DNA of 64,000 bases from Isochrysis galbana (lineage: Eukaryota; Haptophyta; Isochrysidales; Isochrysidaceae), in NCBI GenBank assembly GCA_018136815.1, contig CM030932.1, positions 8,556,001 through 8,620,000 on the forward strand. The letters are read 5' to 3'. The position numbers and the translations under genes are program-made. The notes beneath the pieces are model-generated. The model ran no database searches and was not told where the DNA came from. It was given only the letters and a program-made list of their open reading frames with translations. This document shows, in pieces, positions 20,280-31,537 of the stretch. The number at the start of each line of letters is the position of its first letter. Position 1 is the stretch's first letter.

Positions 20280-21856
20280 TTAAGGTGGTTCTTAAGGTTT
20301 TCTAACTCTGGCGCGAGACGGCGGGTGGCGGGCGCGTTGGCTGGCCACCTGCCCGCCTCTACAGGCCCTCGCTCCATGTATGGGGCGTTGGAGTTCGGTG
20401 ATCCGTAGGGGATGGAGGCCCAGGGAGTGGATAGATGTGATGGCGCGGCTGCAGCGGCTACCCGGGGCTTCCCCGCCCGCGCTGCATGTGTCCTGCGTGC
20501 AGCGCGGCAAGAAGGCGACCAGCACGGCGCGGCTGTGCTCTGTGCACAACCTGGAGGGCGATGGGGCGGCACAGGCGGCGGTAGATAAAGGGGTGCTGGT
20601 GATGATGATGCGGAGTGCTGGTTGGCTGCGCGGGAGGCTGCTGGAGGCAGACGGGCAGACGTGGGAGGCCTCCTGGGAGTGACTGCTCCTCAAACGGCAG
20701 AAGCGTTTGTGGGCAAGAAGGGCGGCAGGGAGAAGCGGTGGTGCACACGCATGGGATGCGTGAGGGGCTAGTCCGGACGTTAGAAGCCACCGAAGCAAGC
20801 TTCCCCCGTTTGTGGAGTCCCAGATTCAGGACATGTATGGGGTGTGTGAGGTGGGCTTTCTCAAGGAGTCTGTTCGCAACCGATTAGAAGCGCAGGGCTG
20901 TCGAGCAAGTGTAACTAGTTTAATTCCATGTCCTGTGAGTGACCGTGTGCGCAATGGGCGTTGTAGCATCTTGTCATGAGACTCTGAGATCACTTCCAAT
21001 GTTTCAGAATCGTACATATTGTCTATTTTTCCACCCTCCCAACATTTTCCAAAAAAAGAATATGAGTACTCCGATCATTTTTACTAATGTGGGCATCCGG
21101 GGACGCAGGCAGCGGTAAATGAAAATTCTGAAACATTGGAAGTGGTCTCAGAGTCTCATGACAAGATGCTACAATGCCCATTGCGCACACGGTCACTCAC
21201 AGGACATGGAATTAAACTAGTTACACTTGCTCGACAGCCCTGCGCTTCTAATCGCTTGCGAACAGACTCCTTGAGAAAGCCCACCTCACACACCCCATAC
21301 ATGTCCTGAATCTGGGACTCCACAAACGGGGGAAGCTTGCTTCGGTGGCTTCTAACGTCCGGACTAGCCCCTCACGCATCCCATGCGTGTGCACCACCGC
21401 TTCTCCCTGCCGCCCTTCTTGCCCACAAACGCTTCTGCCGTTTGAGGAGCAGTCACTCCCAGGAGGCCTCCCACGTCTGCCCGTCTGCCTCCAGCAGCCT
21501 CCCGCGCAGCCAACCAGCACTCCGCATCATCATCACCAGCACCCCTTTATCTACCGCCGCCTGTGCCGCCCCATTGCCCTCCAGGTTGTGCACAGAGCAC
21601 AGCCGCGCCGTGCTGGTCGCCTTCTTGCCGCGCTGCACGCAGGACACATGCTAGCGCGGGCGGGGAAGCCCCGGGTAGCCGCTGCAGCCGCGCCATCACA
21701 TCTATCCACTCCCTGGGCCTCCATCCCCTACGGATCACCGAACTCCAACGCCCCATACATGGAGCGAGGGCCTGTAGAGGCGGGCAGGTGGCCAGCCAAC
21801 GCGCCCGCCACCCGCCGTCTCGCGCCAGAGTTAGAAAACCTTAAGAACCACCTTAA
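20280..21856. mobile_element. 1.58-kb foldback element: long near-perfect inverted repeat bounded by TTAA
   Basis: The left arm (20280 to about 21008) and right arm (about 21122 to 21856) are reverse complements over roughly 730 bases with only a few differences, for example one base inserted in the right arm (ATGCTAGCG against ATGCAGCG), a G/A and a C/G change. About 113 bases of AT-rich spacer separate them. Both outer ends are TTAAGGTGGTTCTTAAGG; TTAA may be the target duplication, as for piggyBac-type elements, but it is also part of the palindrome so this is ambiguous. Each arm carries the same decayed frame (R-L-E-A-Q-G-C-R-A…) of unknown origin. Confidence 0.85.
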
Positions 21857-21869
21857 TATCCTCACCACA

Positions 21870-21977
21870 CGCGCGGCTTTGCACAAACTTTCTCGCAGCC
21901 ACGCCCGCTTCCCTTCCCACTCCCTCCACCTGCCTCGCGGCTACTCCCCTCGTGCACTACGTAGGGGCTCGGTGAAC
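21870..21977 (+). repeat. Diverged copy of a 140-bp dispersed repeat
   Basis: CACACGCGCGGC…AAACTTTCTCG…CTACTCCCCTCGTGCACTACGTAGGGG follows the same order as the clearer copies at 27440-27600 (plus) and 54770-54930 (minus). Confidence 0.45.
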
Positions 21978-22528
21978 GGGGCTTCTAGGGGTAGGCATCT
22001 TTATCCATTGAAAATGCCCCATTTATCCATGAGAAATATCCAAGAAATATCCATCCGCCCCCCCCAAATATCCAAGCAAATATCCAATGTCCGCGTCACG
22101 CGCCGCTGCCGTTGCGCTTGTTGCGATTCTACCGCAACATCACCGACGCTTCCACTTGGTCAGCTAAGGAACTAGCCCGATCAGCACCAAACGAACATTG
22201 CAACAATGAAAACACACGTTCTGAAGAAGCTGGGTTTGGGGCTCAGACAAAGAGCTACCCTTGCAGCTAAGGCCCAAATTGGGAACTTGGTGTTGGTGTG
22301 GTTAGATGCCCACCACCCAAGCACCTGCTTGGTGAATTCCTTCACATCTGCATGGTCAATGTTAGTGTTAGTGCCCCCCGCCCCCCCCAATAGGCTAAAA
22401 TTATCTCCCCCCCACCCCCCCACCCCCCCAAATATCCAGGAAGTATCCGAGATATATCCATTTGGGACCCCCCCCCAGAGATATCCAAGACAAATATCCG
22501 GATAAAGATGCCTACCCCTAGGGGCTTC
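21978..22528. mobile_element. Complete non-autonomous hAT transposon with 8-bp target duplication
   Basis: The element spans 21986-22520 (535 bp). Its ends TAGGGGTAGGCATCTTTATCC and the exact reverse complement form 21-bp perfect terminal inverted repeats that fit the hAT consensus. It is flanked by identical GGGGCTTC (21978-21985 and 22521-22528), the 8-bp duplication typical of hAT. Subterminal (AAATATCC)n motifs on both sides are the usual transposase-binding arrays. A relic of the dimerisation domain is inside on the minus strand. Confidence 0.92.
22190..22400 (-). pseudogene. hAT transposase C-terminal relic inside the 535-bp element
   Basis: The minus frame reads V-L-G-W-W-A-S-N…F-P-I-W-A-L-A-A-R-V-A-L-C-L-S-P, matching the dimerisation domain seen at 3.5 kb (F-P-S-W…A-A-R-L-A-F-A-L-S-P). 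The E-R-V-F core is already degraded (F-R-T-C-V-F). It derives from the parent transposase by internal deletion. Confidence 0.75.
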
Positions 22529-22529
22529 T

Positions 22530-22720
22530 CGGTGGCAGGCGGCGTGTCCCGGCCCCCGGCGGTCTAGTCCCCTTCTCCCTCCTGCGCCACCGGGCTGCTG
22601 GCGCTCCCGAGCCTCTGGGGCCCCCACGCTGCACCTGTCTGCCTGTCGACCAGGGGGGAAGGGGGGGTTGGAGCAATGGGCTGGTCACGAGGGGCCAGGA
22701 TGGGCGAATAGGGCGAGCCT
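22530..22720 (+). repeat. GC-rich dispersed repeat, copy 1
   Basis: Shares GAGCCTCTGGGGCCCCCA, TGCACCTGTCTGCCTGTCGA and GGGCTGGTCACGAGGGGCC with 27790-28025. A longer version sits on the minus strand at 52905-53070, with more diverged relatives at 34880-34985 and 43690-43800. Non-coding. Confidence 0.75.
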
Positions 22721-22789
22721 GTGGGGAAGGGAGTGGGTCAGTAAGTAGGGCAGTGGCCTCCTGGCAAGCCATCAGGCATGCCAGGAGGA

Positions 22790-22885
22790 TGGGTGGTTCC
22801 TCCCCCATGGCAGGGGAGGAGTGGAGAGAGGGGGGGGCTCGTGCCCTCCCATGGGTCAAACAAGTATAAACTTAGTTGCGGGCGT
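22790..22885. repeat. MITE-like block with TATAAACTTAGTT edge
   Basis: GGGGGGCTCGTGCCCTCCCATGGG followed by AAGTATAAACTTAGTTG; same family as 13925-14035. It abuts captured cytochrome b561 copy B. Confidence 0.45.
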
Positions 22886-22924
22886 CGTCAACATAGACGA
22901 GGACCCACAGAACTTTGTTGTGTT

Positions 22925-23305
22925 CCCGAGTTCCCGAGGGCGCCACTTCTCGCACCCACATCACACGCTCGGGATCGTCGCCTTCGCCCTCGCCCTGCTG
23001 CAGCCGCTCAACGCGCTCGTGCGCGGCACGCCCGCCGCCCGCACCACACGCCGCGCCGTGTGGCGGGTCGCGCACAAGGGGACGGGCTACGCCGTGCTCG
23101 GCGTGGGCGTCTACCACGCCCTCTCGGGCCGCGCCCTCATGCCGAGCCAAGGCGACGCCGTTCTCGTGTTCTCGTCGCGTACGTGGTGCTCCTGGTCCTC
23201 TCCTTCGGGGTGCTCGCGGGGGGGCTCATGGTAGGGTGAGAGTCCCACGGGAGGGGAAGAAACCGGAGGGAAAGGAGACCAAATAAATGAAGGCAAGCCG
23301 CCTCG
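22925..23305 (+). pseudogene. Captured cytochrome b561 exon, copy B (8-bp duplication)
   Basis: Begins within the exon (G-R-H-F-S-H-P-H-H-T-L-G) and keeps the second heme-histidine segment V-A-H-K-G-T-G-Y. A tandem duplication of GTTCTCGT at about 23160-23175 shifts the frame. The exon end GGGCTCATG with following intron bases GTAGGGTGAGAGTCC is identical to copies A and C. The segment ends with GAAACCGGAGGGAAAGGAGACCAAAT and the recurring AAATGAAGGCAAGCCGCC terminus. Confidence 0.75.
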
Positions 23306-23968
23306 ACGGACGATCCGACGGGGCGACAGTTACGCACAGGAATATAAGGAAAAGGAAGGAATCTTTCGAAAACCCCTAAGTGAATTGATGAAGACCGAAG
23401 TAAAACAGCGCCATGATATAATCCAACGGCCAACACCTGAGGGGAAATCAGGGTCACACAAGGGGGTGGTTCCTTGCACCGGCGATACCTGAACGCTCGA
23501 CTTAACCTGACAACGCTAGGAGCACGCACGCAAGCACGCAAGGAGGTAAGCCAGGCGAGAGGGCAAAGCAGGCGACAGGGGAGGCGACAAAGGAGGCGAG
23601 GGCAAAGAGGGCGAATGTAGGATGATGCGACGGTGACTAGTGACTAGCCTACAAGGAGGGGACATGGAAAAGCAGACAACTTCTAAAACAAAAAGGTCGA
23701 TCGCGGATGCGACAGAGAAATAAGAAGTGTGACATGATGAGAAGAGCAATGCGAGGTGAGAAACGACTGTGTGGGTCGGCGCGCGGTGGGCGCCGCACTC
23801 CAGACCGTCGGTCCGGTCTCGGCGCGAGGGTGGGGCGGAGTGGGTGGGGAGACGGGGAGCGTTCAGAGCGACGGGGGAAGCGCGACGACTCGTCCGTCCG
23901 AAGGCAATCGAGCGGACTCGGCTTGTCTTCGATCGGCCCTTCTCATCCATTGCCTCAAGCCCTCAACG

Positions 23969-26111
23969 ATGGTTTCCTCCAAGCGTCCACGCGACGAAGG
24001 CCAGCCAGCCAGAGGAAGGCACTTCCACATACCAAAGGCGGGCCTTGAGGCGCTCGGCGGCGAGTGGGCCCGTCAGGCACCGTTCGAGGGCCATGAAAAC
24101 GCGCTTTACGAGTGGATCTCCGACCCTGCGCTTTGGGCGCGCGTCGTTCTTAGCGACATTGACATGCCCAATGACGCCGAAAGCCACTCTCGCACGCCTT
24201 CGCGCGTCAAAATGCTAAGTTGCGCGGCGGACGAGGTGGCGCTTGATGCCAACGAGGCAGCGACTGTGCCCAACGAGGGGCACGTCTTCCACGCAGAACG
24301 CAGTGCTTCAAGTAGCCGTTCTCAGCATCGACTGGGCCAGCTGCACTTGGGGTTTCGCGAGGCACTTGATGCGGACGGATTTGTGCTCTGGCGCCTCTTC
24401 CCTGCGCTCGGCCCCTCTCACCTAGTATTGCGGCAGGCAGGCATGCCCCCGAACAGGCTCCCGTTGTGTCGTTTTACTCTTAAAAGTAAGTGTCTGGCGA
24501 ACGCGACCTGCTTGCCCGTTGGTCCAACCATTTGCCATACCATATGCAACAGTTCCCTTGGTCAAACCCATATACTGCAGTATGCTGCCTGCTTGCGGCC
24601 TTTCGTGGGCTCATCTCGTTCGCACGTATTTCCATAACGCTGATGAGCCCTTCTACCAACTGAACTTGCTTGCTCCAGGTCACAAAGTCACACCCTCGTG
24701 CCGATATGGGCCACAGTATGAGACACGCTCTTACCCAGCTGCTGCGATTGAGCTGCCGCCATGGGCAGCACAAGCAAGGGATATCATTCGTAATAGCACT
24801 TTCGAGTTCATGGGAGCGGCACTGCAGCTGGTGAGTACGCATGATCTCGGCCTGATGTGCCCACCACATTGAAGCCTCCCTCCCATCTTTGGCCAACCTC
24901 GCTGCACTCCTTTACTGGTGCTTGCCGGTTTCTCACTAATGCAAGTCATTGTCACTACAGGTTGATAACGACTGGATGGTCTCACGGTTCCGACGGAAGG
25001 ATGCGCTCCTGCACGCACTGTGTGAAAGCAGCGAGGATGATTCTACCGGCGAGTGCAGGTGAGTCTTTCTTCTTCTCCTTTGGCCATTCATGATTCCATC
25101 GCCGGACCAGCACATCCATAATCCCTGACTAGCATCCATTACCGCGAAGGCAACTTGATGGTACATCCACATATTCACTGGGCCGCTTGCCTGCAGGTCG
25201 GCTCGTGTGCTCGCAGCCGCGCTTACTACGCCATTCCCAGCCGAGAGGCTTCTTCGGTCCCTGGTACTTGCCGACCACTCCGATGAAATTCTCTACATTG
25301 ACGCCATCGTCGCCACCGAGAAAGGTGTATGCACACATAAGCACTCGTGCTTCAACAACGCCTCTGCTGACCCAGTCATATGGCGTGATCCAGAGCGTCG
25401 GGAAAGCTCGTTCAAGCCGCACCCTCCTATTCTGCGCCTGCCTTCGTTGCCAATGCAAGGGTAGTCTATGGGTATATCGCCCGGTTGCTGCTTATCGGTG
25501 AGACGGCGTGTTCATTTTGTTTCCTCTCGTCCACAACATAGGCGCTGGCTATCGCTTGCTCCACGACTTAGTCACAGAGAGACGTCAAGAGCGGCCGAAC
25601 AGTCGGCTCATCGTCGTGCTGATGGCAGTGTGCTCCTCGCAAGTGCTAGCGAGCTATGCGCGATGGCGTTTTTGCTACGGGGGGGTCATCGATGGTGGAG
25701 CCAAGCAGCCTCGGCGCGTCTGCAATAGACTGCACAGGTGCGGTTACCTCACTGGTTGCTCTCTCATGGACGTTCGCCTAGCCCACACATCCAGACTCAC
25801 ATGCACAAGAGTACTATAGGCACATAAGAACGGATCGCAGCTTCTTGGTCCATCTGCCGCTATCGGTCATCTCACCAGTCTCCGGTCTTTGCTATCACTC
25901 ATCCAGATTGCAAATAGAGCTGGCTCGATTCGAGCAGGGCGTGGGCTGTGATTGGCAGTTTTCAATGCATCACCCTGTAGAGCATCCCGGCAAGGCCGCG
26001 ACAATAACATCCTCCAATAGCGTGTCAGCTCTTAGCGCACCGCCATCACTATCCGATGAGCCTGAGCTCGAAAGCCATGGGACAGCCGCATCCAATCTTT
26101 CAGATGGTTGA
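23969..26111 (+). CDS. Spliced gene of unknown function
   Basis: Four exons fit by splice sites and phase: 23969-24485, 24679-24830, 24961-25058 and from 25197 (to at least about 25320). Donors are GTAAGT, GTGAGT and GTGAGT; acceptors are GCTCCAG, CACTACAG and GCCTGCAG. Exon 1 starts M-V-S-S-K-R-P-R-D and contains a stretch A-L-D-A-D-G-F-V-L-W that resembles the first strand of 2OG-oxygenase folds, but no H-x-D motif was found to back this. Exon 3 begins V-D-N-D-W-M-V-S-R-F. Further exons up to the stop at 26109-26111 are likely (the region 25850-26111 has a long frame) but cannot be joined with confidence. No family is assigned. Confidence 0.5.
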
Positions 26112-27440
26112 GCGTGTACGGACGGACATAGAGCCAAGAACACGTCGGCTCGTCGCTGATCATTGCAGGGGCCGGATCACTTAAGTTTTACGCAGCTTTC
26201 ATTCATCAACACACCTTGCACACGCCATACATTCAGTAATCTCATTTCCGAGTCTACGAGGTTGATTGTCGGGCGACGGCATGAACTTGTCGAAAAGGAG
26301 GAGGAAATACTTTTTCTAGGAAGCCCCGCCGCCGTCTTCAGTCTAGTGGGTGAATTCGGCTGCGACGGAAGATTGCACTCGTGCACAATGTTTCGCACAT
26401 TACTTCAACAAGCCATGACTTCGTCAGCCACTACATGGATCTGAGAGCGCAGCTCCGACATGTGCCCCTCGTATGACGATCCGTTTGCCATGACCAAGGC
26501 ATCCTAAACTTCCATGTGTACTCGTCCGTCGCATCTAGGGCTCAAAATCGGACTGCAACTGCATGCTAGACAAAGAGAGCCGCTTGCGCGTGCGCTCGTG
26601 TGTGCGCGCGTGCGTGCGTGTGAGGATAGCGTATACTACTAGGAGATATCCGCGTGACCGAATGTTAGATGCATCATATTCGCCACACATATTCGTATTC
26701 GCGTCACCGAAGTACGGACGGGGCCACCAGCCCCGAGTCAGAGGCAATGCTGACAGCACCACCTGAGCCGAGCCGGCGGTGAAAAGTGAAAAGGCGTGGC
26801 CCACACTGAGTTCAATCTCGATCTCGTGAGCTCCTCAACGACCTACTTTTATAAGTGGGGGTCAATGGGGGCCGCGCGTGACGAATTGGAGTGGCCCATA
26901 GGGCCTGAGGGCAATGAGGAAGGAGCAAAGCCGGCGGCAGGCGCGGCGAAGGAGACTACTTCGGAGGTGCTGACGGGCTGAGGCCCGTCAGCAGAGGAAG
27001 GCGGGCAGGCGGGCTTGGGCGAGGGCGAGGACGGCGGCGAGAGCGACATCGAGCGAGCGGCGAGAGGCGAGGGCGAGTGAGAGGAGGGCTGTGTTGGCGC
27101 AGGGGCTGGTGCGGCGAAGAGAGATCGTAGTCGTAGGGTATGAGTGTTACGAGCGAGCGAGAGCGACGAGAGCGAGAACGACGGATGACGACTGACGACA
27201 GGACGACGGACACGGACACCCAGGAAAACACTCCGACACTCGCCTCACGACCTTCTCACGTAACTCGACTGAAATCAAACCCAAACACTCCGGTCAGACG
27301 ACGACGGACGACGATCACGATCAGAAGGCGATCTATCTGTCGGCGATCCCGTCTGGAAGGGGAATCGCACCATAACGGAAACGAGGGGCAATCCTGCCGC
27401 ACAGGATTCCAAAAGACTTACCGAATATTAAACCTTTTAA
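26112..27440. other. Non-coding stretch with simple and dispersed repeats
   Basis: Contains GCGTGCGTGCGT-type repeats near 26590-26630, a block CCTACTTTTATAAGTGGGGG (26843-26862) also present inverted at 44840-44860, and GAGCGA/GGCGAG-rich purine tracts at 26990-27190. No gene is supported. Confidence 0.5.
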
Positions 27441-27605
27441 TTGTCTCACCGCACACGCGGCCGTGGACCCTCTACTTTCTACTCACGTAGGAAAACTTTC
27501 TACACCCCCACTCCCCCGGCCCTTCTCCCCCCGCCATAAGGCGACTCCCCCCGTGCACTACTAGGGGGATAGGGGTGAAGGGCTTAGATATGGTCCGGTG
27601 GCCCG
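27440..27605 (+). repeat. 140-bp dispersed repeat (CACACGCGGCCGTGGACC family)
   Basis: Almost the same sequence is inverted at 54770-54930: CGGCCGTGGACCCTCTACTT, AAAACTTTCTACACCCCCAC, CCGTGCACTACTAGGGGGAT and TATGGTCCGG occur in the same order in both. A diverged third copy is at 21870-21977. Identical runs over tens of bases point to recent spread. Confidence 0.8.
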
Positions 27606-27789
27606 CGCCCCCCCCCGGTGATCATTCCCCCCCTTCTTCCTGTGTCTCCGAGTGGGCGGCGGCCGGCGGCCTCAGCCCCGACTTATCTTGTAAACAGGTG
27701 CAGGTGCGGGACTTACCTATTCTTCGGTGAGCGGAGCTCTCGCTCCGCCCACCCCCTTCTCCGCGCCCTCTCTCCCCTCTCCTGCAGGC

Positions 27790-28025
27790 ACGCGCGATGG
27801 CGCGCCTGCGGCAGGCCTGCAGCTGCCCCTGGCGACCCCCGGAGGCTCCTGGAGGCCAGCTCTGGGGGCAGAGGAGGTTGGGGCTGGGCCCTGGCCTCCC
27901 CTGCCTCTCCCTCGCTGGCGCGTGGCGCTCCTGAGCCTCTGGGGCCCCCAATCTGCACCTGTCTGCCTGTCGACCAAGGGGGGAGGGGGGGTTGGAGCGA
28001 TGGGCTGGTCACGAGGGGCCAGGAT
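27790..28025 (+). repeat. GC-rich dispersed repeat, copy 2 (longest plus-strand copy)
   Basis: Contains GGCAGGCCTGCAGCTGCCC, GGAGGCTCCTGGAGGCCAGC and GAGCCTCTGGGGCCCCCA. The minus-strand copy at 52905-53070 shares the same order over about 160 bases. Confidence 0.75.
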
Positions 28026-28335
28026 GGGCGAATGGAACAAAAAAGGCACCTCCTCTCGCAAGGCCCTTTACGAGGCGCTCCAAGACGTCGCGGCCCACAT
28101 CGTGGTCGAGGCGGACGGCCTCGCACAAGCATCGAAAATCAATCTAAGCTCACTCGTCAAAGCGGTTGAGGCACAAGGCCTCACTTTCTTAAAGGGGAAC
28201 CGCGAACGGATGAAACTCGAGGGTGAGTCAGGCACTTTCGTGTCGAAAGTAGCCCACTCTACCCGCTGGCACCTCTACGTCTCCGCAGCGCAAGGAACCT
28301 TCCTCTCGGGCAATTTCCCGCGCAAGATCGTTCTC
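28026..28335 (+). pseudogene. LINE ORF1 N-terminal fragment
   Basis: The frame (…A-A-H-I-V-V-E-A-D…L-S-S-L-V-K-A-V-E-A-Q…W-H-L-Y-V-S-A-A-Q-G-T-F…N-F-P-R-K-I-V-L) parallels the ORF1 region at 39.3-39.7 kb minus (…A-H-L-V-V-R…I-S-S-L-A-K-A-V-E-K…Y-H-L-Y-V-A-P-K-H-G-T-F…D-F-P-R-K-I-M-L). It is cut off at about 28335, where another repeat begins at a CCAACCGGCGGCGG junction. Confidence 0.65.
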
Positions 28336-28640
28336 CCAACCGGCGGCGGCGGACTGATGCTGTCCAATGCTTCCGCCATAACCTGCATGGCAGATTTAGA
28401 ATTGGCATATGGCGGAAAGAGAGGTGTTATGAATTTATTAAAGTTCTCGTCCATCTTTCTTATGATCCATTGCAATCGCTTGAGTACTATATCATCAGGC
28501 GACATTCCATTTATAGACATGGTTGAGCACTGTGAGGTGGGTGCCTTCGTTTGCTCAAATACTAGAAGATTTTTTTGTTCCGGGAGCGGCGCATCGCGTA
28601 TTTGGAAACGAGGGGTACCAAATGAAGGCAAACGACCTTG
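28335..28640 (+). repeat. 300-bp element end, copy 1 (second copy at 60711-61003)
   Basis: From GGCGGCGGACTGATGCTGTC to GGCAAACGACCTT this block matches 60711-61003 with few differences. Both finish with GCATCGCGTATTTGGAAACG and the recurring AAATGAAGGCAA terminus; the last 50 bases also occur at 3408-3458. A minus-strand frame (R-L-Q-W-I-I-R-K-M-D-E-N-F) is shared by both copies and may be part of a captured or transposase exon. Confidence 0.8.
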
Positions 28641-29969
28641 AATCGAGAATCGAACGAAGAACGAACGACGAACGACGAACTACGAACTATAAGAATAGTG
28701 CGCGACGATCGAAGAGACAGGGAGTACCACACCCGTCCGGACGATAAGGTGTAGAATCGGCGGCCGGCGCGGCAGACCGCAGGACTCAACGCTGCAACCC
28801 ATCCTCTTCTCTCTTTTACGAGAGTTTTACCTGGATGTTTGGGCGGTGTGGCGTCACCCAAGTTACAACGCGGCGTCTCCTGTTCTCCGATATATGAATG
28901 GTCGAACAGCCAACGGCGAAAGACAGCGAGATAGCACAACAGGACCAGGCACGTCACGCGCGAGCTATACGACGAGGTGTGGTGGTCTCCCTCCCGACAG
29001 AGCGCAGCGAAAGGGGAGGGAGATCTGCCCTCCGTAGACGAAAGTAGCGGAGCGCGACCGTGGTTTTGCTGGGAGATCAGAGGCTCCAGAAGGCACGGCG
29101 TGCTTGCTACACTTGCCGCGGCAGGGAATCCTGTCTTGTGTGAGCGCTAGTCCCTCCCGTCCCTTTGTTTGCCGCGCCGCGACCCATAAAAAATTGTTGA
29201 AAATCAAATTAGAGGGGCGCCGCGTCTACAGCGCACAGCGCGCGCTAGTCCCGTCCTTTTGCCGCGCCGCGCCCCATTAAATTTTTTCACAAATAAAATT
29301 AAAGGGGGGCCGCGCCTGCAGCGCGCGCTTCACCGCAAAATCTAAAACCTAAATAATATTCGCTTTACGCTTTATCTTCCGCAAGTCGTGTGTCGTGTGT
29401 AACTTTGCAAAACGCAACACGCACATTAACATTAAATACCCTCCCATGGTAAGATGCAGCTGGTCGTAAGCTATCGGCATGCCGCCGAGAACAGCTAGAT
29501 AGGCCGTCCATAAAGCACATGAAAGACATACGATAGGAGATGGAGAAATGAAAGAATCACAATAACGCACAAGCGCAAGCGCGACCATGGTGCAGTGATT
29601 GTCGAAGAATCCTCCTCAGCCAAAACTGGGGAGGTTGCGTGTCTGAATGATATTGGTGCTCAATTGTGAGGTTTGGTGTGTTGTGCATCATGCCCCTATC
29701 CCCTATCAATTGGCCACGCATCGACGAAGAGAAGATCCGAAGGCCCAGAACGCAAGGGCCGTGTCGGAGGTCCCATCCACGATCGATTAGTTCAGGATGG
29801 GATGCTCGGTCACAAGTGGTGTTACCACGAGGGTGAGGATGTAAAGTATAAGTCAATGCGACCGACATGACCGCGCGGGTGAGGATGTAAAGCATGAGTC
29901 AATGCTGTCACATGCACACACGCCCGCAAACATCCCATTGTTCTACTAGTACATCATGTGCTATAGCTG
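28641..29969. other. Repeat-rich, no gene
   Basis: Contains (AACGACG)n-like DNA at 28650-28700. About 29158-29335 holds a roughly 90-bp tandem duplication with the unit TTTGCCGCGCCGCG…CCATWAAA…GCGCGCGC. The phrase GTGAGGATGTAAAG occurs twice at about 29832 and 29879. No coding support. Confidence 0.5.
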
Positions 29970-30445
29970 CTACGGCTCGGGCAGCTTCGGCTCGTTCGCG
30001 GGCGGCATTTCTCCCGCCGCTGCCGCCGCAAGGTCGCTCATGAATTTATCAACGTCCTCAGCGCGTGACGGCAGCGGAGCATCTGCTGAGCCTGCTGCCC
30101 CCTCCCCAATGCCTGCGCTCGCCATATAGCTCTCCAACATCTGCAGCTTCACCTGGTCTGCCTCGTCCAGCTGCGAGTCGTCCCTGAAAGTGCGTGCCAG
30201 TGTCCTACGATTGGGGATGGGACAGATCGCTCAGCGGCAGCGGCGGTAAGGCGCTGGGCGCTGCTGGTAGTGGGGTTGATGGGGGTCACTCACTCCTGGA
30301 ACGCAGCTTCTTCTTCATCAAGTGAGCGCTGCACCTTCTTGTAGTAGCGGTTACGCCTCCAGATGCGGCAGAAAATGCAGGTGAGAGTGCACGCAAAGAA
30401 GCCGAGGACGACGCCGGCGAGCGTCGCCACGATTGAGCCGTCCAT
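29970..30445 (-). CDS. Small single-pass membrane protein, two exons (128 residues)
   Basis: Exons 30294-30445 and 29970-30204 join in phase across a GTGAGT…CGTAG intron of 89 bases. The N-terminus has one membrane segment (about residues 5-27, S-I-V-A-T-L-A-G-V-V-L-G-F-F-A-C-T-L) followed by a basic patch R-I-W-R-R-N-R-Y-Y-K-K, so the tail is expected in the cytosol. The tail is acidic and helical (S-L-D-E-E-E, D-E-A-D-Q-V-K-L-Q-M-L-E) and ends in a proline- and glutamate-rich segment. No family is recognised. The clean intron and coherent topology make it a likely real gene. Confidence 0.65.
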
Positions 30446-31009
30446 CGCAGCTGATGGCCGCGAGCGGCGAGAGCGGCCGCCAACCACCCGCTCGGCGCGG
30501 CGGGCTCCTTGTGTATGAAAGAAAGAACGGAGAGGGTGGGAGGCCTCGGACAAACCTATTCCTCCCTGCCAGCCCGTCCCTCCCCCACCGGTACACTTGC
30601 AGTATTTTGGGTCCGTAGTATTGTAGTATTTACTAGGTATTACTAGTATATTTTGTATCCCTAGATGGGAAACACTGTGCTGGTGCTGGGGCCTGCAAAC
30701 ACAGCCAAATACGGATATATTTGGCCTCCGGCCAAATACATTGCGAATGCATTCGAGGCTTACAACCCATGCTTCAAATACAGCCAAATACATATGTTAT
30801 GTGTTATGTGTTTGGCATTAGGCATTTGCATTTGGCATTTGGCTTCCGGTAGGGCAGTCAAACAGGGCTTTCAACTTCTAAGGGTGAAAATGTGAAAATT
30901 CACCAAGTCAAGATTGAGGATTTATCACGCGATCTTGGGGTATGCTACTGGTAATGGGTATACGAGGCAGAATCTTATGAGAAATATGCACATTTTACTT
31001 CGACGCCAT

Positions 31010-31537
31010 TCAACACACAGACCCAAAAACGTTTTCGCGCTCGTGCGAAATCGACGTCGACCACAACAGAACGCTAGAGGCGGCGCTGTGCGACGCGCGC
31101 CTGCATGAGTCTAGGAACTCCTTTTTGCGTATTGTGCGGCCCTCATGTGCGAAGGTCTCAGGTAGGTGCTCGAGGTATGCCGAGCATTCATTTTTGCTAT
31201 ACGGTGTCGTAAAGGCGCTGTCCTTGAACACGTTGTGCACTACGTTAGTGTGCAGCGCTTCCCACAGGCGTGCCCATGGGGCGCGCACCTTTGGAGGCGG
31301 GATGTGTGGGTTGTGCCATATTGGTTGTGATAGCGCTGATAGCGCGCCTTCTCGTGTAAGGAAGGAAGGTTGTATGTCTAGTTCTCTGAAGTTAGCAATA
31401 GCCTCTTTCCAGAAGACCGGGAGCGCTGGGTTGCCCCTTATGCTTCCCGTCAGTGTTTTCGTAGGGATCGTGGAGAGTACAGCTCCCCTCCCCCTCCCTA
31501 GTGGAGATAAGAGATAAGAGCCTGGAAATCGCATCAT
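31010..31537 (-). pseudogene. LINE reverse-transcriptase polyprotein C-terminal relic
   Basis: The frame (N-P-A-L-P-V-F-W-K-E-A-I-A-N-F…P-I-W-H-N-P…L-W-E-A-L-H…D-S-C-R-R) has the shape of the connector after the RT domain in LINEs, with the usual 'L-P-x-F-W' and 'I-W-x-N-P/x-I' phrases. The YADD catalytic box and endonuclease are missing. It stands alone, 6 kb from the other LINE fragment, so it is a separate insertion. Confidence 0.55.

Noticed and set aside
20380..20682. Protein gene in the left hairpin arm
   Set aside because: The same frame occurs mirrored in the right arm and is broken by stops in both; no family match, so treated as part of the element.
27622..28169. Proteins predicted in GC-rich repeat at 27.8 kb
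   Set aside because: All three frames on both strands are open through high GC, and the sequence is a dispersed repeat seen at four other places.
28738..29340. CRISPR or tRNA cluster suggested by short repeats
   Set aside because: Repeats are tandem, without spaced unique segments; no cloverleaf was found by eye. CRISPR is not expected in nuclear DNA.
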